Below are positions 34,501 to 46,900 of a stretch of 64,000 bases of DNA, in pieces. Source of the stretch: Macquaria australasica (lineage: Eukaryota > Chordata > Actinopteri > Centrarchiformes > Percichthyidae); assembly GCA_005408345.1 (NCBI GenBank), contig SEMN01000132.1, forward strand, positions 372,001 through 436,000, given 5' to 3'. Every line of letters starts with the position of its first letter. Position 1 is the first letter of the stretch. Made by a program: the position numbers and the translations under genes. Under the pieces are notes generated by a model. That model saw only the letters and a program-made list of their open reading frames with translations, searched no databases and was not told where the DNA came from.

Positions 34501-37500
34501 CAGAAGCAGGATGAGGCTGGGAAGCCTGCTGAGAAAATGGTGTCGTAATCAGAAGCCAGCAGTTCTGCCTGATCAGGTACACTAGCCCCTCTTCTCCTTT
34601 CCTCAAATCCCTCCTCCCCTTCCTCATTTCTCTTCCCTTCCCCTGCCCCGTAAGGAGATCCTAATAAGAGTTTGGACGTACTGAGCTCCTCTTATGTGAG
34701 GACCTGGCAGGAGGGAACAGAGATGAGGCCTGAGGTGGGGGTTGAAGCTCGAGGTACGGAGTTGTGGTGGTGGGATGGTGGGGGGCTCGTTTTTTTGTTC
34801 CCACATTTGATTATTCAGGTTGGCTGAACTAAATTCTAAACCCATAAAATTCGTATCCCCTCTGGGGGACCATTTGCATATATTTCAGTACCCCCTCCCT
34901 CACATCCCAATTCCCCTTTTTTCTCAGAAAGTGAAAGAGAGGGCGAAGCAACCAGGCCTGTCTAGGCTTTAAGATGTCACCGTGGTGTGAAATATGGGCG
35001 AACAAGCAGGGTCTTTGAAACTCAAACTAACCCCCCACTAGCCTCTGAGCTGCTGCCTCACACACATATACAGACCCAGTCATCCTCTTGCCCTCCACTG
35101 GTTGCTATCCTTAAATAGGAATTAAATTTCAGTGTGTTGTTACATGTTCTGCAACTTTATTCTCCACTTTTTGCACCTGCGATTCTTTCAGGTGACATGT
35201 GATCATGGTGTCCTGTGGTATCTGTTGAGGGTTCCATTAAGAAAGAGTCATATCTGTACAGATTAGAAAGGAAACTGCTCTTGTTACATTTGAGCGTGTC
35301 TCTGTGTTTTTATGTTTGGGTACATGGGAGTCTATTACTTGTAGGCTTACTTTCAGATATGTGGAATCATCTGTTTGTCAGTTGTGTATGTGCAGCTATT
35401 TACAAAACTACATAAGCCATGACATGTCAAACTCATGCCATTGTGTCAGCGGGGCAAAACTGCTGGAGGCCAGGAAGAGTTCCAAATATTTGATAAACAT
35501 GTCAGAGCAGTAAAGCCTAGACTTGTAATTATGCCAATTTTACTCTTAATGTTGTCGATGTAGGGGATTAAATTTCAGACAAAAATGTTCTGAAGTCAGG
35601 TCTTAAAATTCCGTTTAGGATGTGTGCCCGGCAGCATAAAGATGAAGGGAACACACATGTAGCTGGGCACACAGACTCAAGCAAGCTGGATGAAGGCAGG
35701 GCTCCACATCGCCAGTCAGCCATGAGAGACACCTGTTCGTTTGTTTGGCTAGCAAACTCGAGGTTTTGTTTTTCACCGTGCCAACGAGGCCCGCTGGCAC
35801 GAGTTTTACTGCCCATCTGTATGGATGGGTGAAGTTAGACGATGGTCTTTGAAAACGAGGAGGGGGGGGGAGTTGATACTTGATGGCATTTTGGTCACAT
35901 GGGGCGAGTTGCTGTCATCCTTTAACCCTCCCCCCTGGACCCCTTTCCCTCCCCCTCCCGTGCCCACTCCCTGGTGCACAGGCAGAATGCAGTGTCAGGA
36001 GGGTGAGCACTGAGCGTCCATTGTGTGTGCTAACCAAAGCGGAATGCCCGGGTGACAAAAGGGGGAGGAGTGGGCTCAGGGCACACAAAGCCAGGGGGAG
36101 GAGAGGGTTGGAGGAGGAGGAGGGCAGGGGAGGAGAGGGGGGCAATCTGCTGGGGGCTAAATAGATCCACTCAGCCCCCAAAACTCTAGGCACCCTAAAA
36201 ATCCTCTCTCACCTCCCCCACTGCCTTCTCACCCTCACCAGGCCTCCCTGCCTCGGCTCTGGGGTGTACAGTAGGCAGGCTGCTGGAAGTTGCCCGTTTG
36301 TTCCCAGCAGTGTGAAAGAAGAGAACCTATGACAACTGAACCCTCAAACTATTAAGTGTTGGTTTTGGTGTTATGACTAATGGCCCCGAGGTCTAAAACA
36401 GGATGTATTTGCCAACCGTAGTCATGGTTTCCAATCTCTGTCATCAGTCAAGGATGTCCTTTAAGCCCCATGTATCACTGTAAGATGTTTATAAAATAGA
36501 CTGGGAATTCTTCACTAGGTGCTAGCAACATAAAACAATTTTGGGAAATTTTCAGGAAAAATATATTCAATATTACATCAAATATAGGAACTTTTCCCCC
36601 GCTGATAGCCACTTTTCACCTTGCACGCCCTGTTTCACTGTTATGTGAATGACTTTTATCACTATACGGCCTGTGACTTTGTACCCGTGTTTGTGTGTAA
36701 GTGTGTGAGTTGGGGGGGGCACATGTGCATGTACTCACCTGCCTATTCTAGAAGCTGAGAGCAATCTCGTGTGTGTAGTATCGCACGTCAAAGCCTCTCA
36801 ACTCCCACACAGGACCTGGGGCAAGAGTGCGGCCACTTTAAAACACACAAGACAAACCCTGAATTAACTCTTTCTTAATACCAATATAGCAGATGCAAGT
36901 AGGAGCAGATCCACTTTAAACGGGCACCTCACAGCTGCAGGACCTCGGTACTTTTAATGGCAGTTAAATCTGTTTATTGGCCTTTAAATCTCTCTTTAAA
37001 TCTCTATTCAAAGCTAGTCTGATGCCCATAGCTTGTGTTCTAGTCAGTGACCAAACATTGAACAATAAATTACAGGATATTATTGCATTTGCATCATTAG
37101 CATCCCCCTATGATGTTTATGAAGTTTGAGCTTGGAGACTACCCTAAACAAATTTAATTCCAATTGGAATCCAACACTTTGATAATCTTAAATGTCTTCC
37201 AGGCAGTACTTGAAGGAATTTTAATGTATCTATTTTATAATTCTTTATTTTATTATTTACTTTGTCAATAGCAACTGATGGCAGGGTTTGAGGTAATATA
37301 ATAAAGTGGTTCATCAGATGGATTGAATTTGTTAACTTTCTTTTTGTTTGGTGTAACTTTGATTTTGTTCAATAACAGCATTTTGCAAAAACTGCAATCA
37401 AATCAAATGCATACTATTCCTCAAAGATCTTGGGTGACAGCATTAAATCTATTTGTTGCAGCCAAACGTGGCCTGATGTACCACCTAGCTGCCAGTGCCA

Positions 37501-38560
37501 GTGAAGCCACAGGGTCACTTTGAAGAGACCTTTTCGTCCCTTGTGGTTTTTCCTCTCTTCCAAAATGATGACCGGGCAGATCAAAGGGGATGCTCTAAAG
37601 AAAACTCTTAATGGTGACCCCCGCCTCTCCTCCCTGCTTCTTTCTCCCACTCCCCTCATATGCACACTTAACATCTGAACTCCCTCCTTCTTTCATTCAT
37701 GCAAACCTCAGCCTTTCCCGTCATATTTACATACGCCGCTGCAGGGCAAAGGTAGTTTCCCGTTTTATCTGTGCTGAGTTCATAGGAAGTAGCTTGCTGA
37801 GTTGTTTTGGTTTATGTGTTGTTAGTGAAACACAGAGGGTCAAATGCAAGCCCTGGGGGCATGTTGAGGTCACAGAGTAAACCTGGCAAGGTCGATCCCA
37901 GTACCTTTGTGACTAACACAAGGTGTGAATGTTTTGGTGGCTGTGTGTGTGCTCATGCATGTATGCACGACAGCGCTTGAATGTCAGGTGAGTTTGTGCT
38001 GTCTGTGCTGGTGCAGTCAGAGCCTCCCCATCAGTGCTGACCCAGGCAGCCATCATTGTTCTCGAGTTGTAAATCACCCTGCTGCAATCAGGGCCCCGAT
38101 CTAGGCTTCTCTGAGCCCTCTCCACTCCAGATGATTCCCCTCCTGATTGGCCTAACTGGACTCCTGTCTGTGGCGGCAGATTAGCATGGATTGTTTTTTC
38201 TCTGTGGCATACAGATTGAGCCATGTTAGTATTCAGGCCTCCACACAGCGCCAATGGTCTCTGCAGAGGCTCCAAAATGCAGAGGAAAACCAGACTCCCC
38301 TCACAGTTTTTATAACTTTTAGAAGAGCACAAAAAGTAAAGGTGGTGGACAAAATAACAGGGACACCTGACAAAAAAATGAATTTCTAAACGCGGCCTCA
38401 AGAACTTTGTTATTCTGCATTTTTGTGTACACTGTATCAGAGAGAAAGTTAAGTTTTGAGTTTGTGGTGGTGTTGTTGTTGCATTAAGGTATGTCCACAC
38501 CTGGTATGTATACAGGTCCACGCACAAGTGCCCCTTCTATTCACTTAGTGGCAGTGGGGG
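31501..38560. other. Gene-poor interval
   Basis: No convincing exon is seen. The interval includes a diverged repeat B copy (32400-32510), CT/GA-skewed stretches (33170-33260; 34560-34650; 36060-36150), octamer words at 34872-34879 and 37087-37094, and conserved-looking patches near 34860-35040 and 38090-38200. The 204-codon minus-strand frame at 37913-38527 has no recognisable domain and is probably chance. Confidence 0.35.
32400..32510 (+). repeat. Interspersed repeat B, copy 3 (partial)
   Basis: TTAGAGCTGAAATAGTTAGT, CAATTAACTGATTTGACAG and TAATTGATTGAAGTTTTTTAA match the ATTAATCGATTA-like end of the repeat at 606-940, in opposite orientation. It is strongly diverged. Confidence 0.5.
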
Positions 38561-39340
38561 AGGAAGTATTCAGATCCTTTATTTAAGTAAAAGTACCAGT
38601 AAAACAATGAAAAAATACTCAATCACAAGTAAAAGTCCTGCATTTTAGATCCTTTTTAAGTAGAAGTACAAAAGTATCATCAGCAAAATGTACTTAAAGT
38701 ATCAAAAGTAAAAAAGTGACGTTGAGTGGCAAATTATTATATATTACATAATTTTACTGTTACTGCAGCATTTTACTGTTAAGCTAGCAGTTAGCTAGTT
38801 TAGTCCAGTGGTTCCCAACCTAGGGGACAGGCCCCTCCAAAGAGTCACCAGATAAATCTGAGGGGTTGTGAGATGATTAATGGGAGAGGAAAGAAAAAAA
38901 AATGAAGTTCTGATAGACAAATCTGTATTTATATTTTAGACTTTTCTCTAAACTTTGCTTTGTTGTGAAATATTGGATAATTTCACCTCTTTGGGCCTCA
39001 AACAGTTATTTAAATGAAACCATGTGAGAAGTTAACAGGGGAAATGTCTCTTTGGCAGAACTGCTAATAACTCATAGACATCTGAAACATGACAAAGAGA
39101 CACAACTACACACTGATTTCTATGTAAGGGGTCACAAGTCAAAAAGTTTGGAAACTACTGATGTAATCTTTATTGAAGTGTTTCTGTTTTTTATAAACTT
39201 ATATGTTTTTTTATGTCAAATCTTAATCTGCAAAGTAATGAGTAACTTCAGTTGTCAAATAAATGTAGCGCAGGAAAAAGTATAATATTTTCATCCAAAA
39301 TGTAGTGGAGTATAAAATAGCATTAAGTGCAAAGTAAACC
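38560..39340. repeat. Interspersed repeat A, copy 2, split by an insert
   Basis: The left half (38560-38800) has AAGTATTCAGATCCTTTATTT, AAAAGTACCAGTAAAAC and AAAGTATCAAAAGTAAAAAAG. The right half resumes after 39160 and ends with TGTAGTGGAGTATAAAATAG near 39300. Between them sits the hAT-like element at 38806-39160. The order implies that the hAT-like element inserted into repeat A or travels with it. Confidence 0.65.
38806..39160. mobile_element. Non-autonomous hAT-like element
   Basis: Terminal inverted repeats CAGTGGTTCCCAACCT (left) and the complement of AGTTTGGAAACTACTG (right) match at most positions and are of hAT type. The 355-bp body has no open transposase. Flanking octamers GTTTAGTC (38798-38805) and ATGTAATC (39161-39168) agree at 5 of 8 positions, consistent with a decayed 8-bp target duplication. 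Confidence 0.7.
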
Positions 39341-40230
39341 TGAGAGCTCCTGCAAGTGATGGTTTGGTGTTTATCTCCATTCTGTATTCCCATTTACGTC
39401 ATTTCTGGTCAACAATATCCTCAATGTTGCTTAACATAGAAACACAGAACTCTTCCGGATTATATAACGGTCATATAGGTTTATGTTAGGACCAACAGTT
39501 TCAATTATTTCAACTTTGTTTCTGAGAAATCATGTTTTATCTGTCATTTTGTCATGGATGACGGCTCTAAATACTACAATACCCATGAGCCTCAGCCGCC
39601 GTTGTCATGGAGAAGAGTCCAGATCAGAGTGGTAGGGAATTTAAGTTACCTAATTCAACCAAAGTTGACCCCAAAATTAAAACTGAACTGATTTAAGCTG
39701 CAGATTATAAAATCAGTTTTTCAGCAGCTTATGTTTAGCTTCCACCCACCGTCAGTGGGGCATGTGACATAATTTTAAGCTCTGTGATTGGATGTTTCTT
39801 GCCGAAATGCACCTTGTGAGCTGTAGTTAACTTCTCCCCCAAAATCTTTAGGTATGCAAGCTTGTACCTTTTGACTTTTTATGAAGAAACATAATATTTT
39901 TGTTATTGTTTTTGGACTGATGATTTAACAGAGACAGTTCCAACTGAGAGTCACATAAACATTGTCCGTGCAAAAGATTAATGGGACTTTTTTAACTTCC
40001 GGAACCAGGGGCGCCCAAAATAGTTCATCCCACTTTGCAGCTCTTTAGCCGGTTGAGTTATGTTGTCGTGGAGACGGTCATTGTGTAGGCCTCATGGAAT
40101 CCTGATGACATCAGAGTGATTCCAGGCTCTGTGTGTTCAGTGACGATGGGGATCACAGGCCTTAACCCTGGGTCCTTGCAGTGGATGAGAGACAGCGACT
40201 AAAGAGTGACAGAGAGACAGAAAAAGTTAT
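39341..40230. other. Unclassified, possibly repeat-derived DNA
   Basis: No gene is supported. Phrases such as AATACTACAATACCCATGAGC and CCGGAACCAGGGGCGCC look like dispersed teleost repeat sequence, but I see no second copy in this window, so it is not called as a repeat. Confidence 0.25.
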
Positions 40231-40246
40231 AAATTCTAGTCAGAGA

Positions 40247-40270
40247 TGTGTGTGTGTGTGTGTGTGTGTG
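40247..40270. repeat. (TG)n short tract
   Basis: Twelve TG units next to unique sequence. Confidence 0.9.
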
Positions 40271-40639
40271 GCATGCATAATGTTATGAGCCAGAGTGGAG
40301 ATTTCTGGCACAATTTCACCCATTTGCTACTTCCACGGAGAAGGGAAAGCAGCTGTAAAGGGTCAAAACTTCAGCAACACTTCAATAACTCTATTGTTGG
40401 ACTGATGAGTTTCGGCTTGTGGCCAAATGCAAATTACTTTGGACAGGTGTAATTGCGAGAGAGATCGTGATGGTGTAGTGTATGACGAGGTGTTATTGCT
40501 AGTCAGTACAATTACTCTACAGTGCACACATGACGAACATGCCTACAAACATGGTTCTCTTCTGAACGTACCTTCATCTTTAAGTCTTTTGTGTTTCTTC
40601 AATTTTTGTTTTTATTATATTGGCATTCTGAAGACCATT

Positions 40640-40800
40640 TATTTAGTGCATTATGCCTTTATGAGAGAGATTACAGTAGAGTAGAGAGATGACAGGAAAT
40701 TAGGGTAGAGAGAAATAAAGGAAGGTCCCCAGCAGGATACGAACTGGGGATGTTGCGGTTCATGTTCGGCACCTTAATCACTAGGCCTCCTGAAGATCTT
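40640..40800 (-). mobile_element. tRNA-derived SINE (partial)
   Basis: On the minus strand the segment reads like a tRNA head: GGCCTAGTGATTAAGGTGCC as an A-box region and AGTTCGTATCC as a B-box (GGTTCRANNCC type), spaced as in a Pol III promoter. The + strand left part (GAGAGATGACAGGAAATTAG) is the SINE body. The degenerate boxes suggest an old, inactive copy. Confidence 0.6.
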
Positions 40801-40924
40801 CTAGACAGTAAGTGATTATAACACTTGCTTACTAAATTGCATAGAGACCCTATTTTATACTGATTGTGCAAAACACAGTCATTACAAACAAAACTTTGTC
40901 ATGAACTATCTTGCTTACTGTCTC

Positions 40925-41215
40925 TCGATCCACATTGCAAACAAGACTACAAACAAAGCAAAAGTCGACAACCGTGCTAGCAGCGTCAGGCTATACTTAG
41001 GCACTTGCTATGTTCCCCAATCCTGGTTTAGCATGTTAGCATGCTAACATTTTTCTAATTAGCACTAAACATGAAGTGCAGCTGACGGTGATGAGAATGT
41101 TGTTAGTTTTGCAGGTACCAAAGCATTGGACAAACTGAAAGTTTGACCTGATGGTGGTGCTAGATGAAAAGTCAGGGGATCATCAGAGTCAATAGGATTC
41201 ATCCTCTGGGGATCA
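40925..41215 (+). repeat. Dispersed teleost repeat with GCTAGC/TTAGCATGCTAA core
   Basis: GTTAGCATGCTAACATTTTT, CTAATTAGCACTAAACATG and GACCTGATGGTGGTGCTAG with AAAAGTCAGGGGATCATC are hallmark phrases of a common fish interspersed repeat that I recognise. GTTAGCATGCTAAC (41036-41049) is itself a perfect 14-bp palindrome. It is non-coding and truncated. Confidence 0.6.
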
Positions 41216-41299
41216 TGACTGTCACTATTTTATTTCCATTTTATCTTGTATTGTTGTAATTGCTTGATTTTATTTCATTGCAGTCCTGAATTGTTTTTA

Positions 41300-41390
41300 C
41301 TCCTGATTTTACCATGTAAAGCACTTGTAACTTTGTTTTGAAAAGTGCTGTATAAATACAAATTATTGTTATTATTATTATTATATTTCA
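41300..41390 (+). repeat. LINE/SINE-type 3' tail with (ATT)n
   Basis: CATGTAAAGCACTTGTAACTT and GTGCTGTATAAATACAAATT, followed by an ATT repeat, are typical of 3' ends of L2-like LINEs and their SINEs in fish. There is no coding sequence. Confidence 0.55.
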
Positions 41391-43955
41391 ACCTGTTTTC
41401 AGTAGAAATCCCCATTTTTTAAAGAATTGTCTAGAACTAAGACTATTTTGCAACAAGAATGGATAATGCACTAGACTCAAAATAAAACTTGATTTTAGTT
41501 AATTTTATTGAAAACAAGTTGAAAGTAACTTACTGCACCAAATAACATTTTAAGGGCTCAATTACAGACAAAACTGACTTGATAAGAAGGGGATTTTTGC
41601 AGTGCATATATTTCTCTGAGTCGAAGTAGTGAAAAGTTCCCAAAGGAAAAAAAATTCTGTATAAACTATGCTTCATATAAAGTGTGAAATTGCAATATGT
41701 CGCACATTGGTAGCAGGACACTAGAAAGGAATTTTAAGTCAGTTGGTCCCTAAACCGACAATGACCGAGGATGCTAAAAACTAACATCTCACTGACTGAG
41801 TTATGAATCAGACAAGATCCTCTGGTGGAATTCTACAGCAGGAGAGAGAGAAGGGTGGGGGTGGGTGTGGGGGGCAGAGAGTGGGAAAGAAATTACCTCT
41901 GGTGTACATAACCTCATGTCTGATAATCCCGCCTCATGTGTCTGTGCGAGACTCTCTTGACATGGGCGTAATGGTAATTATGGTGATTTACGACTCGTTC
42001 CTCCAGTTACTACCAACATATCACATGGGCTGTATGTTATTTTTTTTTCAAAGAAGGGCGCTGAGTGGCTCATCATAATTCTCTGTATAAAAAAAAGGTC
42101 TCACTTTTGACCAACTGAACATTATTTGCCCACTTGGAGCAGCTTGCCCAATGAAGGCGGGCTCCTCAGGCTTGATTGTGTACTCCAGTGTTTGCTTAAT
42201 GCTCACATGTGTATGTGTTGATGTATTATGTATGTGTTTGCTTATTCTGTGTGTGTGTGTGTTTACCTTTGCAGGGTGGGGCGATGGGGTCCAAGGGGTA
42301 GACGGGTGAGGAGGTGGGTGGTGGTGCTTGGACCTCATCTTCCAGGAAGCTCTCTGTGCTCCAGAAACCTGAGCTTCAACCTGTTAAGACAATGACGGGA
42401 ACACGTGAGACTCTGGCACATGGTGGCTAGGGTTACCTGCCTGCTCTGCCTCGCTCTGAACTTTTGGCCCTTGAAGCAAAACCTCCCCACCCTTATGACT
42501 CCTGCACTGCTCCACCTGCCTCCCTGCTCTCTGTCCACCCTTCATTTGGCCCCTCCTTTATCAGGCATGTTATTGTATGACAGGTTTGCAACTCCTTATT
42601 TCAGTTGCTTATACAGTTGTGCCCCCTGCTCCTACTCTTTTACTGCGTTACAGCTCTTTATGACTAATGATCTTTTGAGTGAATCGCTCATCGACAAAAT
42701 TCCTCCGTTTTTTGTTTGTTTGTGTGTTTGCTGTCTGTCTCTCCAGACAAAAGGCTGGCTGGGCCCCCGCCATTAGATCTCCATCCATCCACAGTCCACA
42801 GGTGAACTCCTTCCACCAGCCAGGCAAACCTGACTTTCAAGTCTCCCACCCACATCTATTGGACTGCTGTCCTATCACCTGTGCAAATATGAAAGAGAGA
42901 GAGGGAGGGTAGGAAAGAGTGAAATGGAAAGATATCCCAGCCTTTGGTTACTGGGTGGGGCGCAGAAAAGAATACCGCACAGCTGAGCAAACCTCCATAG
43001 CCATAGGACTTCACCTGTACACTCTCCACTTTTCTCTTCTCTGTTTTCTCTCTTAATCCATTCTCTCATTCTGTAACCGGCCCCACAGCGATAGTGGGCT
43101 AAGGCGTTCTTTTATGGCCCCTGAATAGAGATTTCCTTTGAGGTTATGGAGTTGATACACTCCCCAACGTCACTTTTGTGCCGTGGTCACAATGTAGAGT
43201 GATTTACTCCCTTAGGGCTCACATACTCTCTTAAGAAGTGTTCCTGTGTAGGTGTAGGTATTATATGGATATTACTCAGAAAATCCTTTTATCTAACAAT
43301 ATCCGCGGCAGGGGTTTGACTTAATTTGGAAATGTAACCTATAATCTTGATTACACTATACTAAACCAACTTGATGACTGAAGAGCCCAGCTGGTGATAT
43401 GGATGCCAACACGTTTGAATGCTTAAATCAAAATAAAAGCTGATCTGTGTGGACAGAAACTAACTCAAATTTTAAAAATAGCACCACAAATATATTTTGT
43501 AGACATTTCTGAAACGCGTGACTGCTGAAATACAATGTGTTCATCAACAGCGATGCGCCCGGCTGAAATGTTGAAGCAAAACAAAGATACCCCACACGCT
43601 TGGTCATTGCTCCTCGTGTGAGAAATGTGTAGATATGAATCTAAACAGAAACATGAAGAAGGTAAAATCATAAAACTGTAACAACGGTAACCACCCAGCT
43701 TTTGGGTGTGCGAACTTAAATTAACTTAAAGTGATGTACTTTTTTGCTGCCTTGCTGTTCAGTGCATTAATGACTGTATCCCACTTTAAAAATGGAACAC
43801 AGCATTTTGTGGATTGGAGCTGTATTTGGTTTGACAGTGCCACGAGGTTTTAGTGATGGTGAGGTATAAGTGAAGCATATCACATGAAGGCAGGCAGACT
43901 CTCACACCTATTTGCTTTCTGCCTCCCTTCCCTCTCTCTCTCTCTGCCTCCCTTC

Positions 43956-43999
<44 letters not shown>

Positions 44000-46900
44000 C
44001 TCTGCAGGTTTGGGCCTGAAAGACGTGCCAGACCTGCTGCCAAAGCATCGGCCTCCACCTCACCCTGCAGACATGGCTGAACACACACGCATGCATACAC
44101 ACACAAACACGCACACACACGCACGGTAAAAAAACCCCAAAAAAACATGCATATCTCTCACATGTGTTTTCAAGCATGTAAACATACATTACTTCCTCAT
44201 ATTTTTTCATACATCCACTACGCACTGTGCATACACACAAACACACACATTGTTGCCATCTCTGCAGTCTATCTCGGCCTCTGATGATGGTGTCCTCACA
44301 CACACTCATGCCTCGTGTCAGACCTAGACACGATAGAGCCACATTCACACGCTTCCTCTACACAAACATAAACACATACATGCGTTCAGTTTGTCAGTTG
44401 TCTCTTAGGCATGCCCTATTTTTAAAACTGTAAGCACACCTACACACATTCTCCCATGCTAGGGCACACCCACTGCGGCCCATGTCATGCCAGGAGACTG
44501 TCCTCGTCTCGGAGAACACCCTGCACAGGGTTGTAAGGCAGGGAAAATTAGTCAGGTGCAGTAAATCTCGACACCTGACACTAGTGGTCTCTCTTTAAAG
44601 TTGTTTGCACCTCCGCCCCCATACTTAATGGCACAGCACCTACTGATTACTGCATGCTCTGAGCTAGTCTGGTAATTGCACAGTACATACCTGTCCAGGG
44701 TGTAAGCCCATCCGCCGAACACGGGGCTCCTCTGTTAGATGGCTCGCGGTATTGTCGTGACTGAGAGAGGGAGCCTCCTATCTGTCATTCAGTATCATTG
44801 TCATTGTCAGTGTGCATGCCAACTCTGGGATCCACAGATGTAACGATCAATTCATAGAAAGGTGTATATGCTCGTAGTTTCACTGTGTGCCTCAATCAGC
44901 TGGTGTTTATGAAAAGTTCGATCTCAAATAACCAGTGACCACGAGAATCACCCCTTCAAATGTTAAGTCATGATGGTTTTCAAAAGTCATTTGGCATGTG
45001 AATCATTGCGCAGTTCTTAAACCTGCGGTTGTTTTCATGACATCTGAATGAGTCAGCCTCCGTATGCATGTGCTTGGTCGATTGTGACGTCTGTGGTAGT
45101 GCAGTATGTAGCCTGTAACCGCGAAAGCATTGCAAATATCACATTGGAGGAGTCTTTTGCAGTTATTTTGGGTGGTTTGTTTTACCAATATCAGTCTCAC
45201 TCTTAACTTTAAATCAGAGACATTGCTTATCTTTTTGTCCCGTAAGATTATATCAGTAGGCGGTGTTGGCTCCTTTTTCTAATCATACAGTTGCAAAACT
45301 GCTCTAAAACACCCACTCTTACTTTATATGTGCTTGTGTAGTTCCTAAATGTGTTGTCTGAGTATTACAGCATTAAGTTTTTCACCTTCATGTAAAGAAT
45401 TATGAACAAATTCTTACCAACAAACTCTTTGATGACCTAGTAAGATGCTGAATGTACCTTATTAATCAGGAATGTTTATTTATTTTTTTAATTATTACTT
45501 TTATTCAAAAGAATAGGGAGGAAGGGATAAGAATATTAGAAGTAAATGAGGGCTCACAGAGAGCCTCAAACTATCTCATTTCGGAGTATTTACCAGCCCA
45601 TTTCTGGGAGTAGCAAACTGGAATGAGGAGTGGCCACAGAAGTTTGTCACACAAGCTCTGTCTGAAAACACACTGAACGCACTCAGTGCATTACAGACAA
45701 ATTCAACCATACTACATACAGTACATTTAGAGGTAAACAACGGCAACATACCAATGCCAAAATGCTTAAAATGCAGGTTAAATAGCTTGTTTTTCACCAT
45801 GTTTTATGTTGCATTGTATTATTGATTGATTTGTTTTTTTAATTCCAGTACCCTTTGAGAACTCACCAAATATGGGCCAAAAGGAACATCGCATAGAAAT
45901 GTATCTATAATCCTCATATCTACAACTCTTTTATTTATATCTGCCCTAAACAATCAAACATATAGAATATAATAAAAAATAATCAGTATTATTGTTTGCT
46001 CTCTCACTTTTAAAAGATAAGAAACTTTATTTTTGAATAATGATGACATTAAATTTGACATTAAAAGGCCATAATTACCAGAATTAAGGTTTGAAGAAAT
46101 AAGAATAGTTAAACATACCTAAGTTGTGCCTTTTGTTTTTTAATGTTATGCAATATACAGGTGGACAAAGAAAGAACCCATTGGTGTTTAGGAATATTTT
46201 TAAGAGATGTATAAATGTATATATAACATAGGAGCAATACTGGATTGTTAATTTGCTAACTAACTGATCTCTGGGCTAGTTTTTTTTCTGAATGTTGATG
46301 AATTAGTGTTATTTTTGGATATTAGAGATCACAGGATGATGGTAAAGAGTAAAAATAGCACAGAACTAACTCACATATGAGCTTTTAATAGACCATTGAG
46401 AGGTTAGTGTGTATGACAGGCTTACAAATTAAGATCCATTTTACAAATCCCCCAGTAGCTGTGAGGTGGTGTTGTGTTGGTTAGGAGGTGGTTGTTGTTG
46501 TTATTGATAGCCACAGGCCTGTGGCTCTTCTTGGGTGACAGTAACAGGAGTTAAAACCTGTAAATCTTCAGGAGACCCCCTCTAATTCCTCATTACCTCA
46601 CGGCAGGTTGTCTCAGGAGAGATTTAGAAGACCTGCAGGGCTGCTTCAGTGGAGGAGAGTGTTTTACTGAGTGTGTGTTAACCTATGTGGCGAGTGTGAG
46701 GACCGCAGGGAAGGACTAGTGGGCCATGGCTTTAGGCCAGGTCTGTGACCACGGACCACAGGCAGGTAACACCATATGGGGTTTCCATCCTTGGTTGTGT
46801 GTGTAAGTGTGTGTGGTTTCACGCTCCAGATGAAAAACATGCTGCACTCTGACTAACTTTTTCAACAACCACAACCTAAAATAAGAAGAAAGAAAACCTG

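Noticed and set aside
37913..38527. 204-codon minus-strand ORF
   Set aside because: It is the longest intergenic frame but has no domain, no membrane pattern and no convincing splice sites. Chance is likely.
40700..40800. Functional tRNA gene on the minus strand
   Set aside because: A- and B-box-like words are present but there is no cloverleaf with paired acceptor stem. The body continues as SINE sequence.
44000..44130. Exon starting after CTCTGCAG at 44007
   Set aside because: The acceptor is supplied by the CT repeat, the frame soon enters a CA repeat, and no donor or next exon is evident.
43786..44348. Arg/Glu-rich minus-strand frames
   Set aside because: They translate the CT simple repeat.
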